Made by a program: the position numbers and the translations under genes. From Euglena gracilis (lineage: Eukaryota > Euglenida > Euglenophyceae > Euglenales), in the NCBI GenBank assembly GCA_039621445.1, contig CP154956.1, positions 65,240,257 to 65,304,256 of the forward strand: DNA of 64,000 bases. The letters are read 5' to 3'. Below are positions 23,426-32,812 of the stretch, piece after piece (within the stretch, counting starts at the first letter, position 1; every line of letters begins with the position of its first letter). Under the pieces are notes generated by a model. That model did not search any database and had not been told where the DNA came from. It was given only the letters and a program-made list of their open reading frames with translations.

Positions 23426-23564
23426 GGCAGCCAGCCAGAGCCCAGTCCAAAGCATGGGCCAGTGCCACTTCCTCCCCCAGTGGGCCCCACCGCGCGGGCT
23501 GGCCAGCCTCCGCCGCCCACACCGCCACCAGCGCATAATCTGCCGCGGAGATGTCGCCAGGCAC
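23426..23564 (-). CDS. EF1A/HBS1-like GTPase, G domain middle
   Basis: The frame reads ISAADYALVAVWAAEAGQPA and then GPLGEEVALAHALDWALAG, followed by a GT donor (CTGCC|GTGACTGG, 23425-23424). It parallels the EF1A segment SQADCAVLIV..GxFE...GQTREHALLAYTLGV that follows the G3 motif. The family Asp of LIVDA and the GQTREH signature are altered (AVWAAEAG, GPLGEEVA), suggesting a GTPase with weakened or lost catalysis, as in SKI7-type proteins. The acceptor could not be set with confidence, and the NKxD (G4) exon expected downstream was not seen. Confidence 0.45.
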
Positions 23565-26474
23565 CGGCCATCAGGAGCAAAAAAAAAACACATGTGTCCT
23601 CTTCAGCATTTTTGACAGCGGGGCCTGGACGTAGCGGGGTAGCCGGCTGGGCCAGCGCGAGAGTTGCGCCGTTCCCTGCCATTTCCCTCTGCTGCGTCGT
23701 GGCTCGACCTCTCACACTGTGCAGGAGTGGGGAGGTTGCAGGTGGACCTTGCCTCTGAGCAGCCGCCAATCCTGTGCCCATCCTGAGGCCAAAGGCGGAA
23801 ACAGGGTTCGATGTCAGGGAAGGGTGGAGGATCAGATCCCCCCATCACAACAACAGCACAGTCCGGGTGACCAAGCCCAGCACCAAACAGCGGGCTGAAA
23901 AATTGTGCCCCAAAAAAATCGGCCAATTGTGCCATTTTAGGCACCTTTGGGGCGAAAAATTTGTCAATGATGCAAAAAATTTTCAGCGCAAAGCGCCGGA
24001 AGGAAAAGTTTGAATTTTGGGGGGTCCCGACAGGGATTCCCACAAATTCGTGCTGACGACCCTTGATTCTGGTTCGTGATCAATCGTAATTGTTGATGGC
24101 ACCAAAAAAAATCCAGTTTCTCATTTTCCTTGGCAAAAAAATACACATGTATAACACAAGACAGTTTTGTGGTATTTTGCAGCATTCCACAGGAATTTGA
24201 GAGGATTTGCAGAAATCAACAAAATTTTGCAAAAATCGATCACTTCTGAAAGATGGTGCAGATGCCCAGGTCAGGCTCGATTTTATTTGGCAGAGTTCCA
24301 TTGTCAGCAACTTTGGGTTATTTCTGTCCATTTTTTCCATCTTGGCCAGTTGTCAATCATTTTCCAGCATCGGGCCATTATTGTCCATTTCGGCCGCTTT
24401 CACCAATTTTGGAATGGAGATAGATTTTTGCCTTGTTTCTGCAGTCCTCCTTCTTGAGCCATTCGTTCAAACGTGTCCTCACAGCATACCTTGTTGCAGT
24501 CACTTCAGGAGGCAAATTTCATCTATTCGTCCCAATTATCATGAACGTTTGCCAGCAGCTATCATTCTGCTCAGGCTTCAACAAAATAATCAATTATCAA
24601 CCAATACAGTGCAATATTCTGCAGCATGCCGGCTTGAACCAGCCACTTGTTCTCCAAATCCACACGCTTTTTCATCAGGAATAGAACAGTTGAGGAGATG
24701 GGATGATAGAGGCAGGAGGGCAGAAAGGAGAGCATGGGAAAGAGGGCAGCAGAGAGCAAAGGGCAAAAAAAGAGAGTAATAATTATCAAATCTTGTCCAT
24801 GTCTGTTTGTTTTCCCCTTTGGGGAAAAACAATAATATAATCCTTGATGGTTTCCATAAATGGGAGAAAATCATTCATAATTATTTGTGTTTGCGGTCAT
24901 TTGTGATTGTTTGTGATTCTTCGTGATTTTGGAAAATCCCCAAAATGCACTGGTTCGTGATTATGTGCGATTATTCATGGCAGTCATTTGTGAGAATCCT
25001 GGGGGTCCCAGGTAACCGCCCCCGGGTCGGTCCGGACCCCCTTGGCAGGTGGGGGGGGGGGGGTTGGACTCCCCACTCCAGTCCAGGAGGGGGGGGGACA
25101 CCAAGTAAACCCCCCCCACCTATAAACCCCCCCCCTCGGGCCGACCAACCAAACCGGGACCTATAAACCCCCCCCCTTCGGGGAAGAAAAATGAAAGCCG
25201 CCAGGGACGATTTTTCGGCCGCAAACCACCTAAAAACTGATTTTTTGGCAATTTTTTGACACTTACCATCATCAAAAATGCCATTTTTGACCAAATTTGC
25301 CAAAAATTGTCAATTTTGGGGGGTTTCGGGGTCATTTTGGGGGGTCGGATTTTCACCAACAATTCCGGGACCTATAAACCCCCCCACCTAAACCCCCCCC
25401 CTTCGGCCGACCAACCAAACCGGATCATTTAAACCCCCGGAGGTTTATAGGTGGGGGGGGGTTTACTGTGTGGTGCTGAGTCCTTTGCCTGTCTGATGGT
25501 GCCATGAGGCAGCGGATGTTTGAAGCATGTAGTTGCCGGTGGACCTGTACAGGGTGAAGGTACCTAGGGCTTCAATTTAGGTCCCCGGTGATTTCCTTTG
25601 ATTGGCCACCACTTTGCAGATATTTGAATTTTTTGATTTTTTGACCCCAAAATGGCTCAAAAACGGCTAAATCGAAACAGGCCAAATGTACAATATATGA
25701 AGTTGGACGGCCTGGAAATGGCCATAACTCGAGTTGGGGGAAAAGTAAAGCATGGTTGGATAGGGCATTCCAAGGGCTCCAATTATGGTCTGCAGACATT
25801 TCCTTTGATTCTGCTTCGTTGTCGAAATTTTGGGGGGGGGATCGATTCTTTGACCAAACAGCTCACCTCAGCGAAAGGGCAGAGTCAAAACTGGGGCGAG
25901 GGGGTTAGTTAATCCTACCCAGTCTGCAGTTTGGATCCCTTATTGGCTGAATAACTGGGGCCTGGGGGGAAGTCGGCGGTCAAACGGAGGCGATTCGGAA
26001 AGCCAGTAGTGGCTCGTGATTGGATCCCGACGACTGAAAAAATTTAACCCCAAGAACCGGTCCAGGGCAGGCTTTTGCTTAAGGACCCCGGGGGGCGGGG
26101 GGGGGGGGGGGGGGCACTGGCTAGCCAATCGGGTAGACACTGGAAAAAATGGACTAGCTAGACCCCCCTCCCCCAAGGGGGGGGGGTCCGGGGGTCCCCC
26201 CAACTGGAAAAAAAAAATTTTCCTCCGGCGCTGGCGCCGAGGTGGAAATGAGGTTTTTAATAGGTTTTTGGCTGATTTTGTTTCAAAAATTCCCAGAAAT
26301 GGCCAAAAACGGGCATTTTTGGCCATTTGGGGGGGGGGTCCCAAAAAAAGTTCCGGCGCTTAGCAGAAGCAGAAGCCTGGTCCAGGGGCATGGTGGCCGC
26401 GGTTCTCATCACCAACCCCCACCCTTTCCCGGTGGAATCTAATCTAATCCCCACAGTTACTCTAAACTGATAAC
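23565..26474. other. Probably an intron of the GTPase gene; repeats
   Basis: AT-rich, non-coding. It contains the inverted-repeat element at 25105-25466, GCGC hairpin copies at 23973-24005, 26209-26243 and 26341-26366, repeated TTCGTGATT phrases at 24860-24985, and long G runs at 26095-26115. Confidence 0.5.
25105..25466. mobile_element. MITE-like element with 24-bp inverted termini
   Basis: The ends are the perfect inverted pair GTAAACCCCCCCCACCTATAAACC-type (left, from 25105) and its reverse complement ending GTTTAC (right, to 25466). Internally TATAAACCCCCCC is repeated at both sides, and CGGCCGACCAACCAAACCGG also recurs at both sides. A diverged copy of the left half lies in inverted orientation at 48811-49012, sharing GGCCGAAAAAATCGTCCC and TTTCATTTTTCTTCCCC. 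Size and structure fit a non-autonomous DNA transposon. No coding sequence. Confidence 0.75.
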
Positions 26475-26577
26475 CAGGGCAGGGTCTCCAGAGCATGGGC
26501 GCAGCTCTGGACGGGTGCCAGGGGCAGCCACAGCAGCTCATAGCGGACCCCGGCAGCCGCGCCACGACGCAGTGGCC
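26475..26577 (-). CDS. Candidate exon, possibly G1-G3 region of the GTPase
   Basis: A C-rich acceptor (CGCCCCCTTCCCCCCAG, G at 26578) and donor ACCCTG|GTTATCAG (26474-26473) bound a frame reading GVRYELLWLPLAPVQSCAHA and then LETLP. It could correspond to the YELTxxDAPGHRDF (G3) strand with the motif degraded to LAPVQS. Just upstream on the minus strand, CVVLVLLGCPAAQRRVVAAL in another frame resembles the G1 strand with GxxxxGKST replaced by GCPAAQRRV. Both comparisons are weak and could be chance; phase to the next exon does not close. Confidence 0.3.
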
Positions 26578-26619
26578 CTGGGGGGAAGGGGGCGGGAGGG
26601 CGGCCACCACGCGCCGCTG

Positions 26620-28990
26620 CGCCGCGGGGCAGCCCAGCAGCACCAGCACGACGCAGGCGGGGCTGTCCATCCCGCGGTGGGAGCCGTCAGCCACGGGCTC
26701 CGCGGGGGGGGGCCTTCATCGGCGGAGGGGAGCGGTGGCCCTCTGCGGCGTGGGGGGAAGGCACGCGGGGGTGACGCGTGGGAGCTCCCGGTGGCCCTTC
26801 CTAAGCTCAAAGGCAGGTGGTTTGGACCCCAGGCTTGAACTTTTGGCCTCGGATCCCGAAGGAAGTGAGGCTGGTGGCTGTGGGGGGGTGTGCGCGCTTT
26901 CGAAGCAGTGAGGCACTGCAGACGATACGTGGTGCGATGTGCAATTCCTGCCAGACTCTTGTCCAGGTTGCAGAGGCCTACGTTTGTTTCCTCAGATCTA
27001 ACCTGCAAGAGGATGCCGGACGGACAGGAAGGCCCATCAGCCCCATGAGTGCGGTGACCCGGGCCACCACAACAGCACAGCTGGGCATGCCGACACCACG
27101 GCCGTCCCCGGCAGACCGCAGGCAGCACGGGTCCCCGCCGTGGGCGGCCGTGTGGGGGTGGACGAGTTGGGGCAGAGGTGGGGGTCCGCCTTGCGTGAGG
27201 GTGCGCCAAAGGCACGGCGGGGGTGTCCGCGGCGCTCCGGGGCCCCCAAGCGCCAAGGATGGCCCGGATCCCGAGGCCGGAAGGGGTGCACAGGAAGCTG
27301 TGTGGTGCCGTTTCGGAGTGGGGGGGGACGATGTGTGATTGTGCAAGTCTTCCAGCGTTGCAGAGGCCATACCCATCAGATGAAAACCTGCAAAAAAAGA
27401 GGATGCCGGACAGGACAGGACCCACCCCCATGGTGCGGTGAACCGGGCCACCACAACAGGCACTGGCCTCTGCCCCCAGGCAGCAGGCAGGCCCCTGGGT
27501 GGGCGGCCGGTGGGGGGGGGGGTGGGGGTCCGCCTTGCAGGTGAGGGTTGCGCCGCCAAAGGGGGGGGGGGTCGACCGCTACTGCCCACAGGATGATCGG
27601 GGGGGGGGGGGGGGTTGCTGTTGATGTCCCACCATCTATTGTTGTTAGAGGCGCACTCAAAAGCATTTCGCCTGGAAATGTGCATTGGGCGGCTTCATCT
27701 CTGGGGGGGGGGGGGGGTTGAGGATTCCTGGGTCCTGCTGGTGGTCAGGCAGGGCTGCAGAGGGGCGTTCATGTGACGGCCGCTTGGGGGCTGGCCCTGA
27801 GACAAAAACCCGGGCCCTCCTGACCCAGCCAAGGAGTCCACCCACGGCGAATGCGCGGTTGACAAGGTCCCTTGGCTGCTGGGTGATGGGGTAAAGCACC
27901 ACTCCCAAACACCAGGGAGGGGCCCGATGTTTACTGAAGCCACAATAGAAAGCCATGTCGCGCGTCGCGGACATGAGCTAGGCACACCTTCGTCTGAGGC
28001 GTCCAACAAGCGACGTCGACTTTGGGGACTGGGGGTGCCAAAGAGACTGAACTGGGAGGAGGGTGCGGTATCCCACACCTCCGCTGCGGTACAGGGGCCC
28101 CGCGGCCGAACCGACCCCGGCCCGGACGTCTCTGACACTCCTGCCGCTGGCAGATGCAAAAAAATACGGGGACTGTGGGGACATTCCATGGGTCCCACAC
28201 AACACAACCGTGAGAGGGTGAAAGGCATGGCCAACGCTCTCCATCCACTGCACAAAAGCCCTGGTCTGGCCCGGCGGGGGGTGGGGCCACAAGGTGGCTC
28301 CACTGCCCCAGCCAGAACGTTGTGTAACGCCGAAACCTGTTGGGTCCAAAGCTGGCGGGCGGCGGGCTGTCCTCCCTCCGGAGAGGACGCAGGCCCGAGC
28401 CCGGGTCGAACCGGACCCGAAGCTGCAAATGGGACCAATAAGTCAGCCCAACCCAACCAAACACTGGGGCCTCGCACCCATTTTTGCCGGAGCTTTGCCC
28501 ATTGTCCACCCATTTTTTGACGCCATCGGAGCCAGAAATAACTAGGGGGCAGTCGATGGCAAAGCGCCCGAGACTGGAACGGGGCTGCAGGCTGGTGAGC
28601 CTCACCAACAGTGGCACCTCCTTCGGCACAAGCAACGTCCTGGCCCCAGCCCACTGCCTCAGGCCGTCGAGCAGGCTGCCGGCCGGCCCGGGTGGGGAGG
28701 CCGGGGTGGGCCCGAGGGGGAGGGAGGGGGGGCGGCGCCAACGGCGGCCGGGCCTCCCCGGGCAGCTCCAGTTCGAACTCCGCATCCGGCGGGGTGGAGG
28801 GGGCGGCGGGCGGTGCCGCTGCGGAAACGACGGCAGGCGGAGGCGGGCGATTCCCCCTGCGAGCCAACACCCTGCAGCGGCGAACCAGTCGCAACATGCA
28901 ATCCAGTAACGTCCAATGCACGGTTCCACATCCGCCACCCACCGCACGCGACGCCTCGGAGGTTGAGGACAGCAGGACAATGGAAACCGC
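26620..28990 (-). CDS. Coding-like GC-rich region, unassigned
   Basis: Several minus-strand stretches look like real exons: PAGSLLDGLRQWAGARTLLV followed by PKEVPLLVRLTSLQP (about 28480-28690), VDVACWTPQTKVCLAHVRDA (about 27950-28020) and ITQQPRDLVNRAFAVGGLLG (about 27780-27900). Their frames differ, so introns or frameshifts separate them. They lie between the MCM9-like exons and the GTPase exons on the same strand and could be the 5' part of the GTPase gene or a separate gene. No family is recognised. High GC keeps all six frames open for long stretches, so the long single frames here are not themselves meaningful. Confidence 0.3.
26990..27560. repeat. Degenerate tandem duplication of an exon-like block
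   Basis: The segment 26990-27215 recurs at about 27355-27555: shared strings include GCAGAGGCC, AGGATGCCGGAC, GACCCGGGCCACCACAACA / GAACCGGGCCACCACAACA, GGGCGGCCG and GGGGGTCCGCCTTGC. On the minus strand both copies have a pyrimidine-rich stretch ending GCAG followed by a peptide of the same type (GLCNLDKSLAG versus GLCNAGRLAQS), in the same frame. This looks like an old exon duplication in a minus-strand gene. Confidence 0.7.
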
Positions 28991-29694
28991 TCACACCGGC
29001 CACGAGCGAGGTCGGAATGGAGGTGTTTCCTTCTGGTAGCTCAGCTTTTGGACCGAGCAGATGGTGTCAGGCCTTCTGGTCCCTTTTCCGTGTGTGTCCC
29101 AAAAAAAAAACCGATACTGGCTAGAATTTGCACGGAGTGGGAGAATAACTTCACTGAGAGGGATGGTTTGAAAAAGATGGTTTGGTTTATATAAAAAACC
29201 CAGCAAGAATTTGTTAGCAGTTTTGAAATTTCGAGGCTCGAAATATGCATCACCGCCAAACTCCCACCTTAAAAGCAACAAAGTTGGTTGAGATAAACAT
29301 AACCACCACCAACACATGAGAGGTCATCAAATAATGGGGGGAGGGGTGTCGAATGAACCACCATTACATGGGCAGAAAAGTTTGCAGTTTGCATTGTCCA
29401 CGGTGTTGAAACCGATCCATCAAAGGCCTGAGTGGGAGCCGAACTCCTTTGTAAGGCTGCCAAAATGGAAGCTATGCTGGTGTGGGGACGGAGTGGCGGG
29501 TGGATGGGTCAGGGATCGGTTGAGCGCTGCACCAGTGCACAGCTGGTAGCACTCCAGGTCCCGCGCATCGTACCCGTCCTCGGGGGCAGGGTGGGGGGTC
29601 ACTTCTCAGCAACTTGTTGTCGGTGCTTTTCTGACCACTCTCTGGCCACTGCGAACCATGTTGTCTGGGAATGAAGAAAAAAAAATAAAACCTT

Positions 29695-29842
29695 GTCTGG
29701 CAGTAGAAACTATCCCGGCATCCATTTGTCTTATTTGTAGGTGAAAAGAGGGTTCTGAGGCAGTGAACCGATCCCTTGGCAGTGCGCAGGGCTGGGCGGC
29801 GGCCGAGGCGTCCCAGTCCGAAGCGGAGAGCTCGCAGCCCAT
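29695..29842 (-). CDS. Candidate initial exon, unassigned
   Basis: An ATG at 29842 opens MGCELSASDWDASAAAQPCA and continues to VSTARQ, where a GT (CAGACAAG|GTTTTA, 29694-29693) could be the donor. An AG acceptor-like site lies just upstream (CCCACAG), so it could also be an internal exon downstream of the MCM9 exons. No motif. The acidic/aromatic start and Ser/Ala richness would suit a disordered N- or C-terminus. Confidence 0.25.
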
Positions 29843-29995
29843 GAATCACGCCCACCGTCCGTCTGTGGGCCACGGAACAGCAAGTGGAGTGTGGCTTTTC
29901 TGGCACTTCATGGATTACAGGTGCAATGCAGCAGCGTCCATCCAGTAAGAGTAAGCCATGGCTGGACCAGTCACTGTGTAGCATGCTGTGCGCAC

Positions 29996-30040
29996 GCACA
30001 CACGCACACACACACACACACACGCGCGCGCACGCACGCA

Positions 30041-30071
<31 letters not shown>
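29996..30071. repeat. (CA)n microsatellite abutting an MCM9 splice donor
   Basis: CA repeats with GC interruptions on the plus strand. On the minus strand this is a (GT)n tract whose first GT is the donor of the MCM9 exon 30072-30320 (GGCCCCG|GTGTGTGTG). Confidence 0.9.
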
Positions 30072-30320
30072 CGGGGCCAGGCCCTCCCCTGAGGCTGTTA
30101 GGCGCAGGGCTTGCAGCACGAGGCACTCCTGCTCGGCATAGTACGTGTCCGGGTCGGCGGGGAAGACGGTGTGCAGCGCGCTGTCCCGCTGGAAGAGCCG
30201 GGCCACCGAGGTGCTGCCCTCCATGGCGATGACGGCGACCACTGCGTCCTGGCGGGTCACCTCAAGTCGGAACATGAGTCGGGCGTGGGCCTGGGCCAGG
30301 CGGGGCCAGGGGCTGGGGGT
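30072..30320 (-). CDS. MCM9: MCM9, lid-helix exon (winged C-terminal side of AAA+)
   Basis: The exon reads PRLAQAHARLMFRLEVTRQD, then AVVAVIAMEGSTSVARLF, then ALHTVFPADPDTYY and QALRL. In MCM9 the same order occurs: RLxEAHARLMFRxxVTxEDAxxVVxxMExS, then NALHTSFPxNPxxxY and LExLxL. The AHARLMFR string and the ALHTxFP motif separate it from MCM8 and from MCM2-7. MCM9 forms a helicase complex with MCM8 in the nucleus for homologous recombination and mismatch repair. The exon is 83 codons, phase 0 in and out, with acceptor GTGGCCCAG (G at 30321) and a donor inside a GT microsatellite. The first few residues (TPSPWP) are extra relative to the family, so the acceptor may be misplaced. Confidence 0.85.
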
Positions 30321-30979
30321 CTGGGCCACGCTTTGGAGCTTTGACTCCTTTATGCGTGCAGCACCGCAAAAAAAAACCAGATATCTGCCGCTGGTGTGGT
30401 GTTTCGACCCCCAGGTCTGCTGGCTGCTCTGGCTGAACAAACTTGTGAGGGGTTGTGGGGTCTCCGTCCCCGTTTGACAGGCCTGGTGTTTTGGGGTCCC
30501 CGTCCCTTGGTTTCCTGTGGGCTGGCCCCTCGGGGCTGCCTGGGGTTGCGGTCCCCGTCCCCATATGGCAGCGAACCGCCATACTCTGCCCCAAGTGTGT
30601 TGCCCCCTGCACAGGTTTTTAAGGACCGGGGGGTGGGGGGTTGGCACCCACACACCCACCCACCCAACCCTGGCAAAAATGAGACGTTAGAGGCCCCGGG
30701 GCCTCTAACCGCATGGCTGCAATGCCACGGACGCGTTGAACAAACTCCTGGGGCGTACCAACTCTCCCCTTCATTTTCCCCAGAGTTCAAAAAAAATACA
30801 CACAAGAACAACATTATGCAACAATAAATACTTCTACTCCAAATATGAGCCCATATAAAAACTAAACACCAAAAAACCGACACCTCACATCTCTGAACAA
30901 GTTGGCTTCCCACTGCAAACAACAGGATTATGGCAAACCACCAAAGCACCATCACGTTCCAACTCGCCCCTGGGCGGAC

Positions 30980-31011
30980 CAGGGACTCCAGCAGGCGGAT
31001 GGTCGTGCGGG
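30980..31011 (-). CDS. MCM9: MCM9, short exon with [11 protein letters not shown]
   Basis: A 32-base exon on the minus strand. After acceptor CTGGAATCAAG (G at 31012) two bases complete an Ala codon begun by exon 31496-31546, and the peptide is [11 protein letters not shown], identical in pattern to the MCM9 sensor-2/lid element ([23 protein letters not shown]). The Arg of this motif is the sensor-2 arginine that contacts the nucleotide in the neighbouring MCM subunit. Donor CTG|GTCCGC (30979-30978). The following VR codons are also present in the genome just after the chosen donor, so the exact end is open. Confidence 0.8.
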
Positions 31012-31495
31012 CTTGATTCCAGTCAAGGGACAGCCTCCGTCCAGAACAAAAGCAGCTCCTCCCCATCGAAATGGAAAGGACCCGAGCCGCAATGGGTTGC
31101 ACAAGCAGAACAACAATTTTGGGTGTGGTTTGACAGAAGCTCCTTGGCAGGGTGATGAACGGATTGGGGGGGGGGGGCAAGACACCACGAAGCGCCCAAG
31201 GTTTATGACAAGTGATGGAAATTTTTATTGAAACTGATCAGTTTTTGGAAGAGTGGAAGTGACTCGAACGCCAAACTGGAGGCCTCCTGGATTACGAACT
31301 CCCCCCTAAAAAAAAAGTATGGCTCACACCCAGATTTACCTAGGCTGTTGGAAGGGGTGGCCCCCTCGGGGGGGGGGGGGGGGCAAAAACCAGTCCGTCA
31401 CTCTGAAAAACCCAATCACCCGCCCTCCGGGAGAGGGGGGGGGGGGTCGACCAGAGAGTAAGTGATTTGTATACGGTGTACGGTTTGAGCAATGC

Positions 31496-31546
31496 CTTGC
31501 GTGCGGTCATCCTGCTGGCGCTGGAGCTCGTAGTAGCGGGTGAGCA
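31496..31546 (-). CDS. MCM9: MCM9, exon with LTRYYELQRQQ
   Basis: Acceptor GCGGAAACAG (G at 31547), donor GCACGCAAG|GCATTG, a GC-type donor (31495-31494). It encodes LTRYYELQRQQDDRTQ, matching VLLRYYxMQRQSDCRN of MCM9, where other MCM proteins have Y..LR. The single base left at the 3' end joins the next exon to give Ala, so the reading frame closes perfectly with the GC donor and with no GT donor nearby. The first two bases complete a codon begun by exon 31842-31890. Confidence 0.8.
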
Positions 31547-31841
31547 CTGTTTCCGCCTCCGGCGTCGGGAAGAGGCAGAGAGCCAAGAGACAGGTCTCCA
31601 AGCAGGGGTTTTCTGAAGAACCCCCAGGGGGGGGCCGCAGGCCGGCTGGAAAAAGGTGCTGGTTGGAAAAAAGGTGCTGGCTGGCCCCTAGGGGTGGGGG
31701 GGGGGTCCAAGGAGGCCGTTCAAACCCCGCTGGCAGCTGGACCCGGCGGCTACCCAAAACAATGCCCAAAAAAGGAGTGCAAGGGGTTGTGGCAGTAAGG
31801 ACTGGCCACTGCCTGTCGCAGTGTGGGGGTCCGTATGTCAC

Positions 31842-31890
31842 TGCCACTGCCTGAAAGTCTGGGGCCGCCTTTACGGAGACTTTGCAGGAG
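31842..31890 (-). CDS. MCM9: MCM9, exon with QSLRKGGPRLSGSG
   Basis: A strong acceptor (GCTTTCCACCTTCCCCAG, G at 31891) and donor GTGGCA|GTGACA (31841-31840). It reads LLQSLRKGGPRLSGSG and leaves one base; joined to 31546 it gives GPRLSGSG-x-LTRYY, the same spacing as LQPTLSDVGNQVLLRYY in MCM9. The motif before RYY is variable in the family, so identification depends on position and phase. Confidence 0.6.
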
Positions 31891-32746
31891 CTGGGGAAGG
31901 TGGAAAGCAAGTTGAGCGTCAGAAACCCATCGGCAGGGTATTAAATGAGGGGAGAGGAGGAGGGAGGTAGTCCGGACCCCCCCCGTGCCAAAAGTTTTCC
32001 AGTGCAAAGCGCCGGAAATTTTTTTGGGCCTTAAAAAGGCTCCAAAATCGCGTTTTTGCGCACTTTTTGAAAAAATCGGTCAGAACATACATTAAATTTT
32101 TCATCTTTTCCAGCGTAACGCGCCGGAAATTTTTTTTGCCGGGGGGTGTTCCGGACCACCTCCACAAAGGTCAGAGGCGAAAAACAGTGCTAGGCCAAAA
32201 GAAGGGATAAAAGGCACAAACAAACAGCAACAGTGCACACAGGGGGGTTCCAGACCCCCTTCCCTAAGGGGGGTGGTCTTGACCCCCCCCTCCCCCCTGG
32301 GGGTCTGACCCCCCCCTCCACTCACTTAACACCCTGCCCACCGGAGGCAACACACATAGATTGCGAATCAGGCTGGAACACCGGGTTTATGATAGAAATG
32401 GACTAAACACAGTTGACGTGTGTGAATGCTTTGAATGTATGTTGAAGAAAAACACAATAAGAAAAAGCACATACTGCAAGAGCCCTCATCAATGTGAAAA
32501 GGGGGCCATCCGCAGTAAACAGGTCGGGGATCACATACAAATTGGGGGTTACTGTGGCAAGGGAGGGGGACCATCATTGGTGGGGCTGCGTGAGGCTGGC
32601 AGCTCCCTTAGTCGGAGAAATGAAGACGCAGCTGCCCCTTCATGTGTGACAGGGTGACTGCTGTCTCTTCCATGGGGGAGGGAGAGACCACTCAGTGAAA
32701 GGCCTGCAGCACCCCAACAAAGGCTGGGGGGGGGGGGCGTGCTGAC

Positions 32747-32812
32747 CGCTGTGGCAAAGAGAGGGTTCCGGAGGGAAGCAAATGGCATTGAGGCACTGTC
32801 GAGGTCATCGTT
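32747..32812 (-). CDS. Tentative MCM9 exon before the arginine finger
   Basis: A 22-codon exon, phase 0 in and out: acceptor CAACTTCTTTGGCAG (G at 32813), donor ACAGCG|GTCAGC (32746-32745). It reads NDDLDSASMPFASLRNPLFA. In MCM9 the corresponding place has YDPxxSVSVNIALGSPLLSRFD; D, S, S, A, P and L align, but the SRFD arginine finger is not present. It lies at the expected distance upstream of the secure exons. Could be a coincidental open stretch. Confidence 0.3.

Noticed and set aside
24510-24530. RIDEI on the minus strand as an MCM Walker B motif
   Set aside because: Surrounding residues do not fit, it lies downstream of the MCM9 C-terminus on that strand, and the region is AT-rich intron-like DNA.
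27695-28942. 415-codon minus-strand open frame taken as one exon
   Set aside because: At least two other minus frames are open over the same range and the protein-like segments change frame, so a single exon is unlikely.
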